A stretch of DNA of 12,371 bases from SVTX01 sp045659745 (GCA_045659745.1 JAZRCL010000032.1:1-12371); one strand, 5' to 3'. Positions 1 through 6,902 are shown, numbered from the stretch's first letter. Translations and numbers: made by a program. Notes: generated by a model from the letters alone, not told the origin.

Positions 1-56
1 GTAAGTGCAGTAATGTATTCAGCTGACCGATACTAATAGACCGAGGGCTTGAACCT
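1..56 (+). rRNA. 23S ribosomal RNA, 3' end (partial)
   Basis: The first 56 bases match the conserved 3' end of bacterial 23S rRNA, including the GCTGACCGATACTAATAG block at 22-39 followed by a GAGGGCTTGAACC-like end. The gene is cut by the left edge of the window. The exact 3' end is set by analogy with other bacterial 23S genes and could move by a few bases. A short dyad just downstream (CAAGG at 61-65, CCTTG at 72-76) may belong to the processing region. No further gene is seen between here and the tRNA at 161. Confidence 0.93.
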
Positions 57-160
57 CTTTCAAGGATATTTCCTTGAGGGTTCTTAAAGTTTGAGTTTCT
101 TTTTCTGACTCATTCTTTACCTATTTTCGATTGGAAGTTAACAGCGCCGAAAGGTACTAT

Positions 161-236
161 GCACCTTTAGCTCAGTTGGTAGAGCAACTGACTCTTAATC
201 AGTGGGTCCTGGGTTCGAGTCCCCGAAGGTGCACCA
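161..236 (+). tRNA. tRNA-Lys (anticodon CTT)
   Basis: A complete 76-nt cloverleaf. The acceptor stem GCACCTT (161-167) pairs with 226-232, the discriminator is A233, and CCA is encoded at 234-236. The anticodon stem ACTGA/TCAGT (187-191/199-203) encloses loop CTCTTAA with anticodon CTT at 194-196, reading AAG. The T-loop is TTCGAGT (214-220). One T-stem pair is a mismatch: T210 faces C224 where A would be expected. The gene lies between 23S and 5S, only three bases before the first 5S gene, so it should be transcribed with the rRNA operon and cut out by RNase P and RNase Z or by 3' trimming. Confidence 0.96.
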
Positions 237-239
237 ACA

Positions 240-355
<116 letters not shown>

Positions 356-385
356 ACTCCGCTTCTCATAAAAGGGAAGCAACTA

Positions 386-501
<116 letters not shown>

Positions 502-507
502 ACACAT

Positions 508-540
508 AAACAGCTAAGTCAATTGATTTAGCTGTTTAAT
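508..540 (+). terminator. Hairpin after 5S, possible rRNA operon terminator
   Basis: A perfect 10-bp stem, AAACAGCTAA (508-517) with 528-537, encloses a 10-base loop. The stem is AT-rich and followed by AATATTAT rather than a clean T-run, so it may be a weak terminator or a processing site. A second hairpin (ATTATCTC 541-548 with 555-562) sits directly before the tRNA-Asn gene. No clear promoter is seen for tRNA-Asn, so it is probably reached by readthrough. Confidence 0.45.
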
Positions 541-570
541 ATTATCTCTACTTGGAGATAATGTTTATAT

Positions 571-646
<76 letters not shown>

Positions 647-650
647 CTAA

Positions 651-675
651 AACCACCCAATAGGGTGGTTTTTTT
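651..675 (+). terminator. Rho-independent terminator after tRNA-Asn
   Basis: The stem AACCACCC (651-658) pairs perfectly with 663-670 across an AATA loop and is followed by T671-T675. It starts five bases after the tRNA CCA end. A near-identical terminator core recurs at 1646-1673 in front of another repeat unit, so this hairpin belongs to the modular repeat described below. Confidence 0.9.
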
Positions 676-756
676 GTGGCTCCCCCTGCTGGGCTCTCAC
701 ACCGGTGATGTTTACCTCAAAACAAAAGTTTTGAGGTGTGGTCGCATGGTTCGAGC
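676..756 (+). repeat. tRNA-like palindromic unit A
   Basis: Positions 676-696 are a perfect 21-bp inverted copy of the tRNA-Asn 3' end (627-647). Next comes a perfect 10-bp hairpin, ACCTCAAAAC (714-723) with 728-737 around an AAAA loop, then GTCGCATGGTTCGAGC at 741-756, which matches the tRNA-Asn T-arm apart from one extra A. The order (terminator, inverted tRNA 3' end, hairpin starting with ACC and ending with GGT, T-arm-like end) is shared with units B and C. The function is unknown. Decayed tRNA-array spacer or a REP-like element are both possible. Confidence 0.7.
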
Positions 757-757
757 T

Positions 758-859
758 GTAGGCATTTGCCTACCTGCTTTTTTCGTATCTCTCCTTGCCG
801 GACTCTTCACCAGCGCGTCATAACCAAGGGCTTGCCCCTTGGTGAAATGTCGCTGGTTC
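758..859 (+). repeat. tRNA-like palindromic unit B with terminator-like hairpin
   Basis: The unit opens with a terminator-like hairpin (GTAGGC 758-763, GCCTAC 768-773) followed by T778-T783. Next is a degenerate inverted tRNA 3' end (785-808). The 49-base palindromic core (809-857) has an outer stem ACCAGCG (809-815)/CGCTGGT (851-857) and an inner stem ACCAAGGG (823-830)/CCCTTGGT (836-843). The core differs from unit C at only two positions. AGCGC near 812 and ATGTCGCTGGTTC at 847-859 match the blocks that flank the anticodon arm in tRNA-Asn. The unit ends eight bases before the -35 box of the next gene. Confidence 0.75.
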
Positions 860-866
860 AATTAGC

Positions 867-895
867 TTGACACCATATAGTGTGTGTGATATAAT
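867..895 (+). promoter_or_regulatory. Sigma-A promoter (extended -10) for the lipoprotein gene
   Basis: The -35 box TTGACA (867-872) and -10 box TATAAT (890-895) are both consensus, with a 17-bp spacer and an extended TG motif (887-888). Initiation is expected near 902, about 18 bases before the ATG at 920. The promoter begins just after repeat unit B. Confidence 0.88.
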
Positions 896-919
896 GAATT
901 AAAGAAAGGCGGTGCAATA

Positions 920-1567
920 ATGAAAAAATTTGTTTTAATTGCAACAATATTATTTGTCTGTATAAATCTATGTTCATGTAGTGCTTTAAGTGCTTTGTCG
1001 TATACTATTTCCGGTGATATTATTGAGCCTGTTGACGGTTTTTTGCGGGGGAGCGATAAAGGTACGTTTGTTTTTGATGGAAAAAATTATATTTTGATTG
1101 ACGAGTTCAACGGAAATTTCTACTTTGACCTTACAAAGGAAGACGTACTTCTGGGGCAAACAAGTAACTTCCCATTTTTTCCGAATTCCAAATATTATGC
1201 AAATGCGGTTGAAAATGCTGATTATATAGCAGGCACAAACTCCTACCCATTGGCGTCTTTTGTATATTTGAGGGAAGATTTGTACCAATCTCCCTTATGT
1301 TATGTGCTACAAGATACAGATCATGAGTTTGATTTTTCGTCGGCCTTTATTAAAACAGAAGAGGTTAGTTATAAAACACACATTGAAGGTAAGGAAAATT
1401 ATGACACAAGAATTCGCTTTTATGTGAAGGATTACCCAAGGTTAACGGTCTCGCTAAGAATTTGTAAAATAGATGAAAAATGGTATTATGTTGAACAGGA
1501 AGAGGCGTTTGTGCTGTCGGAAACTTTTTTGAGTGTACTGGTGGAGAATGATCTCTTGCCTTTATAG
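920..1567 (+). CDS. Hypothetical lipoprotein, orphan
   Basis: A 215-residue protein with a typical lipoprotein signal: MKK, a hydrophobic core (residues 4-17) and lipobox L17-C18-S19-C20, so the mature protein should be anchored through Cys20 on the outer face of the membrane. The rest is rich in aromatic residues and Asp/Glu and looks mostly beta-structured (for example KNYILIDEFNGNFYFDLT). No family is recognised and no catalytic motif is obvious. The start is supported by an AAAGGCGGT SD (905-913) and the strong promoter at 867-895. It is transcribed alone: unit B lies upstream and hairpins plus unit C lie downstream, so the gene is bracketed by direct repeats. A substrate-binding or cell-wall-associated role is possible but not shown. 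Confidence 0.85.
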   Translation: MKKFVLIATILFVCINLCSCSALSALSYTISGDIIEPVDGFLRGSDKGTFVFDGKNYILIDEFNGNFYFDLTKEDVLLGQTSNFPFFPNSKYYANAVENADYIAGTNSYPLASFVYLREDLYQSPLCYVLQDTDHEFDFSSAFIKTEEVSYKTHIEGKENYDTRIRFYVKDYPRLTVSLRICKIDEKWYYVEQEEAFVLSETFLSVLVENDLLPL

Positions 1568-1609
1568 TCTATTATACCGATTCACATTTTGAAACGGTAA
1601 ATCTTTTGC

Positions 1610-1630
1610 AAAAATGCAAGTTGCATTTTT
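1610..1630 (+). terminator. Terminator-like hairpin after the lipoprotein gene
   Basis: A perfect dyad, AAAAATGCAA (1610-1619) and TTGCATTTTT (1621-1630), separated by one base. In RNA it would fold as a shorter stem with a loop of about seven bases followed by T's. It lies 43 bases after the stop codon. Confidence 0.55.
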
Positions 1631-1645
1631 ATACTATGAGCCCAC

Positions 1646-1673
1646 AAAAAACCACCCTGTTGGGTGGTTTTTT
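1646..1673. terminator. Bidirectional terminator opening repeat unit C
   Basis: A perfect 12-bp stem (six A's then CCACCC, 1646-1657) pairs with GGGTGG and six T's (1662-1673) across a TGTT loop. It can work on either strand. Its core is nearly the same as the terminator after tRNA-Asn (651-675), although no tRNA precedes it here. Confidence 0.75.
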
Positions 1674-1747
1674 GTATCTCTCCCGCTGTGCTCTTCACCA
1701 GCGCATCATAACCAAGGGCTTGTCCCTTGGTGAAATGTCGCTGGTTC
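1674..1747 (+). repeat. tRNA-like palindromic unit C
   Basis: The second near-identical copy of the unit B core. Positions 1697-1745 match 809-857 at 47 of 49 bases, with the outer stem ACCAGCG/CGCTGGT (1697-1703/1739-1745) and inner stem ACCAAGGG/CCCTTGGT. The preceding stretch (1674-1696) is a degraded inverted tRNA 3' end. AGCGCAT (1700-1706) and ATGTCGCTGGTTC (1735-1747) are exact matches to the tRNA-Asn blocks at 593-599 and 614-626, with a 28-base hairpin insert in place of the 14-base anticodon region. Confidence 0.78.
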
Positions 1748-1830
1748 TCACTATATTGGCTAGTGTTGCTTTGCTTGCAAAGCTCAAGCGAGGTCGTCAG
1801 ACCGAAGCAAGTCGCATGGTTCGAGCCTGA
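1748..1830 (+). repeat. Tail of unit C: dyads and a T-arm-like block
   Basis: This intergenic stretch holds GCTTTGC (1768-1774)/GCAAAGC (1777-1783), GGTC (1792-1795)/GACC (1800-1803), and an outer pair TTGCTT (1766-1771)/AAGCAA (1805-1810). It ends with GTCGCATGGTTCGAGC (1811-1826), identical to 741-756 in unit A. No coding potential is convincing. It looks like further decayed tRNA-like structure. Confidence 0.55.
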
Positions 1831-1865
1831 TAACATAAAATTCCGCTTTGTATTGAAAATTTTTA

Positions 1866-1894
1866 TTGCAGTATCGGAGGTTGTATGCTATAAT
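1866..1894 (+). promoter_or_regulatory. Extended -10 promoter for the large surface protein
   Basis: The -35-like TTGCAG (1866-1871), a 17-bp spacer and a consensus TATAAT (1889-1894) with the extended TG at 1886-1887. The predicted start near 1901 leaves a leader of about 39 bases before the ATG at 1940. Confidence 0.75.
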
Positions 1895-1939
1895 AATTAT
1901 AGGTTATTTATGTAAAAAATGTTCGGGAGGATAACGCTT

Positions 1940-4900
1940 ATGAAAAAAATAATTTTTTCAATTACCGTTTTTGCCTGTTTTATTGCATTGATGGCGTCTA
2001 TAGTGCTGCCTATTTCTGCGGTTTCTACGGAGACCGAGCCTGTGGAGTATGATTCTACGGAAGCAGAGCAGCTTGACGTCACGGATTCGTATTATTATGA
2101 CCGTATCACAGAGCGTCAGCAGTGGTGCTATAATCATATTAAAGAATATATCGATAATTTTACGGGTGAGACAGGTCAGCATCGATACGATTGGTCACAT
2201 CTTCTCCCTGCGGGCTCAACTGAGGAGGACTATTATAAATTAATGGATGATATAACCGTAGCCCAGATGGCGTTATGTGCAGATCACCCCATGTACAGCC
2301 TTAAAATGGGATCTTTTGGTTATAGTTGTGATACAACGGATCCGCAAAACTTTCGGCTAATTGTAGACATTGATCATCCCCATGTTTTAACCGATGACGT
2401 CGAAGCGCAAGCTAATGCCCGTATAGAACAGATCGTTAATACCATTGGAGACGGTGATCGCTACACGAAACTGCATAAGCTGGCACACTATATAATCTCC
2501 AACACGTTTTACGATCCTTATCTGGATCAGGTCAACAGCTACACGAACAAATATGAGGAGATTCTTTTAAGATTTCCCAATGATCTTATAGACCGCGGTA
2601 TTGAGTATGATGTCTCGCCTTATGGGGTTTTAATCCAAAACATTGCCATTTGTGACGGCTACGCAGATGTTGTAAAGGTTCTCTGTGATGAGATGAACAT
2701 TCCTTGTATACAAGTGCATAACGTGGCGCATGCATGGAATCTTGTACAAATGGAGAATGGCGAATGGTATAGATTTGATATGACCAACGCATCGCCTCTT
2801 GGCTGGGATGAAAGCCCCGATGTTGAGAGCTTTTTTGAACAAACATTCTTGAATAATGGCGGACTTAACTTTAGCTACGATGAGCCTCACTATCTGTACT
2901 CAATTGATAACGAATTTTATATTACGGAATACCCGACACTTGCTGAAGGAAGATATGAGTACACGGGCGAAACTACAGACTTTTCCTACGAGGTCGTCTC
3001 GAGCACGTATATTCCAAAGGATCCAAAATTTTCATACCAAGTACACAAGGACGGCCGTACCTGTCGTATAACGAATTTTGAGGGCAAAATTGACGGTGAC
3101 CTTGTAATTCCCGAGACGATAGACGGATATACCGTAACCGTGATTGCGCCGTTTGCATTCTATTACCGTACGGATATTACGGGAAAGGTTGTAATTCCCG
3201 ACACAGTGGAGGAAATTAGCTACGCCGCTTTTGCCGGCTGCTATAATATGACTTCAATTGATTTACCAAAAAATCTGCGCGAGCTTGGAAAGGGTGCATT
3301 TATTGGATGCAAGAGCTTGACAGAGATTGACCTGCCGGACTTGCTTGAATCTGTTTCGGAATATGTCTTCTACGATTGTGATAAACTGACGAGAGTCTCT
3401 TTTGGAACTCACATTCAATTTGTAGAGCAAAACGCGTTTGATCGCATTGACTCGACGCTTTTAATCCAAGCGCCGAGCGGCTCTGTAGCGCACACCTTGG
3501 CTCAGACAAATGACATTACATTTGAAGCAAAGGGAACGATGTGCTCCTTTGTTGACGTTGATGGCGAGTGGGAATTTTACGATTTTGGACATTACCATAC
3601 TTGCGAGCACGGAGCGCGCTTTGACCTTGGTGAGCACGTTAACGAACAGCCTTTCTATAGCTGTGGCGATATATGCGAGGTTTGCGAGGCTCACCGGTGC
3701 AATACATATGGCTTTATCAAGGAGCCGAGCGTATTTGAGTGGAAGCGATATGAGGACCTTACATTTGAAGGAAATAATACCGTTGGTCATTACAAAGAGT
3801 GCATTTGCGGAAATCGATACGAGGCAGGCGCGCACGAGGGTGGCACTGCAACTGAGGATCAAAGAGCAATTTGCGATATTTGCGAATTGGAATATGGAGA
3901 ATTTCTGCACGTGCATAAGAACTTTGAATGGTTTGACATTGGAGGCGGCCATCACAAGGTGTGTGTTGACTGTTATGAATCCATGGGTGAAATAGAGCCC
4001 CATTATGGAGGTACTGCAACCGAGTATGAACCAGCAACATGTGAGGTCTGCGGCTATTTCTACGGAGATTTGTTGCCGCACACAACTCACGTCTGCTCAT
4101 ATTGGGTATATGCGAGCGAGGAGGTTCATTATCAGATCTGTGATATATGCTATATTCAGTTTAACGAAGGTCCGCATCAGGGCGGTGTAGCTACTGAGAC
4201 ACAACGCGCGATATGTGAGCTTTGTGACGGAGCGTACGGGGATTACGCGCCGCACGTATCGATCTCAACAGGAAGCGATGAATACGGTCATTTTGACGTG
4301 TGCGCCTGCGGCGAGATATTTAATTTTGAATCACATTACGGTGGCACAGCTTCGGATGACGAGCTGCCGATATGCGTTGTTTGTGGCACGGCATACGGTC
4401 ACATTCACACGCCAATAGCAAATGACTGCAACCAATACGGACATTATCAAATATGCGGTTGCGGAGAGCAATTGAATTTTGAGGCACATTATGGTGGCAC
4501 TGCCACGGAGTATGAGCTTGCGCTATGTGAGGTGTGCGGAGTGGCGTACGGAAATTTGGCAGCTCACGTCCACAACGGCGGCAACGGATTTGCATGTGAT
4601 GAATTCTGCCATTATGAACTGTGCACGTGCGGTGAGGTGGTTGATTTTGAACCCCACTGGGGCGGCACGGCTACCGAGGATGAGTTGGCATTGTGCAGCG
4701 TTTGCGGTGTCGCATACGGCGACTTTGCCGAGCATGTTCACTCGGCTGCTTGGCAGGAAAGCAATGAATACAATCATTATTGGGTATGCTCCTGCGGCGA
4801 GCAGCTCAACATAGAAGCGCATTACGGCGGCACGGCCACAGAAACGCAACGCGCAGTATGTGTAGTTTGTGGTGTAGAATACGGAGACTATTTGTCCGAC

Positions 4901-5314
4901 ACGGACCACGTTCACGATGACTTGACCATGGTAGCTACCGAGGGATTCCATTATCAAGTCTGTTCTTGTGGCGTATGGCTTGGCGAGGAGAGACATTATG
5001 GCGGTACAGCGACTGCGACGCAGAGAGCTATCTGTGAGGTTTGCGGTGTAGAATACGGAGATTATGCGAGCAATTCCTCCGAAAACAACACAGAAGCTCC
5101 CGAAAACAACACGGAAGCACCTGAAAACAACACGGAAGCACCCGAGAATAACACGGAAGCTCTCGAAAACAACACGAAAGAGCCTGATAGCACCAATTCC
5201 GCGACTAATGCTATTGTCGGCGGCTGCGGATCAAGCGTCGGTATGGGACTTATAAGTCTTGTGGCCACGTTTGCGACGGGATATGTTGTGCTCAAAAAGA
5301 AAAAAGACAATTAA
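1940..5314 (+). CDS. Secreted surface protein: transglutaminase-like, BspA-type LRR and Cys/His repeats
   Basis: A 1124-residue protein. The start at 1940 is chosen because GGGAGG (1925-1930) sits at good spacing; an in-frame ATG at 1919 would put this SD inside the gene. Residues 1-28 form a signal peptide. A transglutaminase-like domain (about 160-290) carries a plausible triad: Cys238 in AICDGYADV, His264 in VAHAWNLV and Asp280 in YRFDMTNA. Residues about 373-506 are LRR_5 (BspA-like) repeats with IP-T-I-AFAGC spacing. Residues about 550-1045 contain eight clear Cys/His repeats (HY-x2-CxCG ... H-GG[TV]A ... CxxCG-x2-YG) of 51-58 residues plus one degenerate unit. A repetitive NNTEAP linker follows, then GGCGSS, a hydrophobic segment and KKKK. 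Family knowledge suggests a wall- or membrane-anchored adhesin or peptide-crosslinking or peptidase-like enzyme. The substrate is unknown. Confidence 0.9.
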   Translation: MKKIIFSITVFACFIALMASIVLPISAVSTETEPVEYDSTEAEQLDVTDSYYYDRITERQQWCYNHIKEYIDNFTGETGQHRYDWSHLLPAGSTEEDYYKLMDDITVAQMALCADHPMYSLKMGSFGYSCDTTDPQNFRLIVDIDHPHVLTDDVEAQANARIEQIVNTIGDGDRYTKLHKLAHYIISNTFYDPYLDQVNSYTNKYEEILLRFPNDLIDRGIEYDVSPYGVLIQNIAICDGYADVVKVLCDEMNIPCIQVHNVAHAWNLVQMENGEWYRFDMTNASPLGWDESPDVESFFEQTFLNNGGLNFSYDEPHYLYSIDNEFYITEYPTLAEGRYEYTGETTDFSYEVVSSTYIPKDPKFSYQVHKDGRTCRITNFEGKIDGDLVIPETIDGYTVTVIAPFAFYYRTDITGKVVIPDTVEEISYAAFAGCYNMTSIDLPKNLRELGKGAFIGCKSLTEIDLPDLLESVSEYVFYDCDKLTRVSFGTHIQFVEQNAFDRIDSTLLIQAPSGSVAHTLAQTNDITFEAKGTMCSFVDVDGEWEFYDFGHYHTCEHGARFDLGEHVNEQPFYSCGDICEVCEAHRCNTYGFIKEPSVFEWKRYEDLTFEGNNTVGHYKECICGNRYEAGAHEGGTATEDQRAICDICELEYGEFLHVHKNFEWFDIGGGHHKVCVDCYESMGEIEPHYGGTATEYEPATCEVCGYFYGDLLPHTTHVCSYWVYASEEVHYQICDICYIQFNEGPHQGGVATETQRAICELCDGAYGDYAPHVSISTGSDEYGHFDVCACGEIFNFESHYGGTASDDELPICVVCGTAYGHIHTPIANDCNQYGHYQICGCGEQLNFEAHYGGTATEYELALCEVCGVAYGNLAAHVHNGGNGFACDEFCHYELCTCGEVVDFEPHWGGTATEDELALCSVCGVAYGDFAEHVHSAAWQESNEYNHYWVCSCGEQLNIEAHYGGTATETQRAVCVVCGVEYGDYLSDTDHVHDDLTMVATEGFHYQVCSCGVWLGEERHYGGTATATQRAICEVCGVEYGDYASNSSENNTEAPENNTEAPENNTEAPENNTEALENNTKEPDSTNSATNAIVGGCGSSVGMGLISLVATFATGYVVLKKKKDN
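5081..5185 (+). repeat. Five 21-bp tandem repeats coding for ENNTEAP
   Basis: Five in-frame 21-bp units (starting at 5081, 5102, 5123, 5144 and 5165) encode ENNTEAP three times, then ENNTEAL and ENNTKEP. They form a Thr/Asn/Pro-rich linker between the Cys/His repeats and the C-terminal anchor, as in wall-spanning regions. Unit number could change by slippage without breaking the frame. Confidence 0.9.
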
Positions 5315-5364
5315 GCTACGCGCAGAGCACTGCTCTTGAGCTTAATTAAATCTAATTTAATCAC

Positions 5365-5394
5365 AAAGCCCGAGGGAAAATCCTCGGGCTTTTT
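5365..5394 (+). terminator. Rho-independent terminator of the surface protein gene
   Basis: The 11-bp stem AAAGCCCGAGG (5365-5375) pairs with 5382-5392 across a six-base loop, and T-richness continues to 5394. It ends transcription about 50 bases after the stop codon. Confidence 0.92.
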
Positions 5395-5446
5395 ATTGTG
5401 TCCGTCCTATATATTTATATGGAATTTTCTGGGAGGGTGGTCTCCC

Positions 5447-5475
5447 TTGACATCCGTGGACGAATGTGGTATAAT
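5447..5475 (+). promoter_or_regulatory. Extended -10 promoter for the acyltransferase gene
   Basis: Consensus TTGACA (5447-5452), a 17-bp spacer, TATAAT (5470-5475) and TG at 5467-5468. A small dyad, GGGAG (5431-5435)/CTCCC (5442-5446), lies directly upstream of the -35 box. Confidence 0.88.
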
Positions 5476-5521
5476 ATATATCGTATGTATGCGATCATAA
5501 AAATCACAATGGAGACAGATA

Positions 5522-6346
5522 ATGTATTACAGACACAATCTTGATTACAAGTATCCCGATAAGTGCGACGAGCATATGATAGAGGTCAAGCATTTGAGAG
5601 ACGTGACCGTAGATGCGAATTACCCCTATGTGCGTAAGGATTGGAAATTCAAATTTCTGCGCGTAATTTATTGGCTTGCTCAGGTCCTTATAATGCCATG
5701 GCTTCTTAAAATCACTCACGGACTCAGAATATACGGCAGAAAAAACATAAGAAAGCACAAAAAGGAGCTCGAAAACGGTGCGATAACTATCGCCAATCAC
5801 GTTTTTATGTGGGATTATCTTTGCGTGTTGCAGGCTATTCGGCCCCATCTGTCTTTCTTTCCCGCGTGGAAGACTAATCTTGAAGGAACTTTTGGCCCAC
5901 TGATACGTATGTCGGGCGGGATCCCGATCCCCACGGATAGTGTTCGCGCTATGATAGAGTTCAAAAAGGCTATGGAGTGGGTTTTTGAAAACGGCAAATG
6001 GATGCATGTTTACCCTGAAGGGTCTATGTGGTTCTTCTATCCCGACGTCCGACCGTTCAAAAAAGCGGTGTTTACATACGCGGTCAAGTACGACAAGCCC
6101 TTGATTCCGATAGCTATGTCGTTCCGTCCCAGACGCGGATTGCAGAAGCTGTTCAGCAAAAAGCCGCTTGTGGATCTGCATATCGGTGAGCCGATGTATG
6201 CTGATAAGAGCCTCTCACCTGCCGAAGCAGCCGCGAAAATGCAGGCGGATGCATATAGAATAATGCAGGAAATGTGTGGAATTTTGCCCGGTGACCCCAC
6301 GTATAACGAGGATCAGGACCCCGCGCATTATCATAAAACTATGTAA
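5522..6346 (+). CDS. PlsC-like 1-acylglycerol-3-phosphate acyltransferase
   Basis: A 274-residue membrane-associated acyltransferase of the PlsC/LPLAT family, expected to move an acyl group to the sn-2 position of lysophosphatidic acid or a similar acceptor in phospholipid synthesis. The four family blocks are visible in order: N92-H93-VFMW-D98 (the NHx4D catalytic motif), SGGIPIP at 131-137, Y164-PEGS168 (acceptor phosphate binding, usually FPEGTRS) and PLIPIAMSF at 193-201. A hydrophobic stretch at about 46-63 may anchor it in the membrane. The N-terminal 45 residues are charged and not part of the usual domain. GGAG (5511-5514) supports the start, and it has its own promoter and terminator. 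The acceptor is not certain: YPEGS in place of FPEGT leaves other lysolipids possible. Confidence 0.9.
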   Translation: MYYRHNLDYKYPDKCDEHMIEVKHLRDVTVDANYPYVRKDWKFKFLRVIYWLAQVLIMPWLLKITHGLRIYGRKNIRKHKKELENGAITIANHVFMWDYLCVLQAIRPHLSFFPAWKTNLEGTFGPLIRMSGGIPIPTDSVRAMIEFKKAMEWVFENGKWMHVYPEGSMWFFYPDVRPFKKAVFTYAVKYDKPLIPIAMSFRPRRGLQKLFSKKPLVDLHIGEPMYADKSLSPAEAAAKMQADAYRIMQEMCGILPGDPTYNEDQDPAHYHKTM

Positions 6347-6347
6347 G

Positions 6348-6378
6348 AAAAACAGGTAGGATTTCCTACCTGTTTTTT
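6348..6378. terminator. Shared bidirectional terminator between convergent genes
   Basis: The 13-bp perfect stem AAAAACAGGTAGG (6348-6360) pairs with 6365-6377 around an ATTT loop. It has a T-run on the plus strand and, through its A-run, on the minus strand too. It lies between the ends of the acyltransferase gene (6346) and the ferritin gene (6393). Confidence 0.92.
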
Positions 6379-6392
6379 AGTGTGTTTAATAA

Positions 6393-6902
6393 TTAAAGCA
6401 CGAGCGAGGGAGCATTATAAATTCTCGCCGCAAGCTCCTGATTGAGCATATAAAGGCTTCTGGGATCAGAGCCGAAAAGCTGCATTTTGGTGATAAGGTC
6501 GTTTGCGTTGGTTTCTTCCTCGCCTTGCTCCTTGACAAACCAATCAAGGAACTGCATTGTGCGGAAATCCTTTGATTCGTATGCTGCCGCGTAAATGTCG
6601 TTGATGAGCGAGGTGACGTATTTTTCGTGCTCAAGACCTGCATTGAGGACGTCCATGTGGCAGGTGATGGTCTTGCCGGGTTTATCTATTGCCTCAAGAG
6701 TTACCTTCTGGTTTTCGTTCTGCAGATACTGATAGAACAGCATTGCATGATCGCGCTCCTCCTGAGCCTGAATTTTGTACCAATTAGCGAAGCCGTCGAG
6801 TCCTGCATCCTCAAAGTAATTTGAGAAGTCAAGGTAGAGGTATGCTGAATAGAATTCCTTATTGATCTGCTGATTGTGCAGCTCGTGTACCTTTGCGTTC
6901 AT
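6393..6902 (-). CDS. ftnA: Non-heme bacterial ferritin
   Basis: A 169-residue ferritin, the usual length for FtnA. It should form a 24-subunit shell in the cytoplasm that oxidises Fe2+ at a di-iron ferroxidase centre and stores it as a ferric mineral. The expected ligands are present with a one-residue shift from E. coli FtnA: E16, E49, H52 (in QEERDH), E93, Q126 and E129 (in KEQGEEE). This also supplies the Q/E third-iron site. AAAGGAG (6913-6919 on the minus strand) supports the ATG at 6902. It starts 34 bases after the stop of the flavodiiron gene and is probably the second gene of that operon, which would pair iron storage with removal of oxygen. Lacking a heme-binding Met at the usual place, it is unlikely to be a bacterioferritin. 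Confidence 0.93.
   Translation of the reverse strand: MNAKVHELHNQQINKEFYSAYLYLDFSNYFEDAGLDGFANWYKIQAQEERDHAMLFYQYLQNENQKVTLEAIDKPGKTITCHMDVLNAGLEHEKYVTSLINDIYAAAYESKDFRTMQFLDWFVKEQGEEETNANDLITKMQLFGSDPRSLYMLNQELAARIYNAPSLVL

Noticed and set aside
676..1830. CRISPR array or IS ends
   Set aside because: The repeats are too few, irregularly spaced and partly palindromic; no cas or transposase gene is nearby.
1582..1915. Open frames on both strands across the repeat region
   Set aside because: They cover hairpins and unit C; composition follows the palindromes and no SD is present.
1919..1939. Earlier ATG adding MFGRITL to the surface protein
   Set aside because: The SD GGGAGG lies inside this extension and fits the ATG at 1940, which begins a normal signal peptide.
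3461..4090. 209-residue minus-strand open frame opposite the surface protein gene
   Set aside because: It is a mirror of the Cys/His repeat coding sequence; no SD or promoter, and the plus strand has clear domains.
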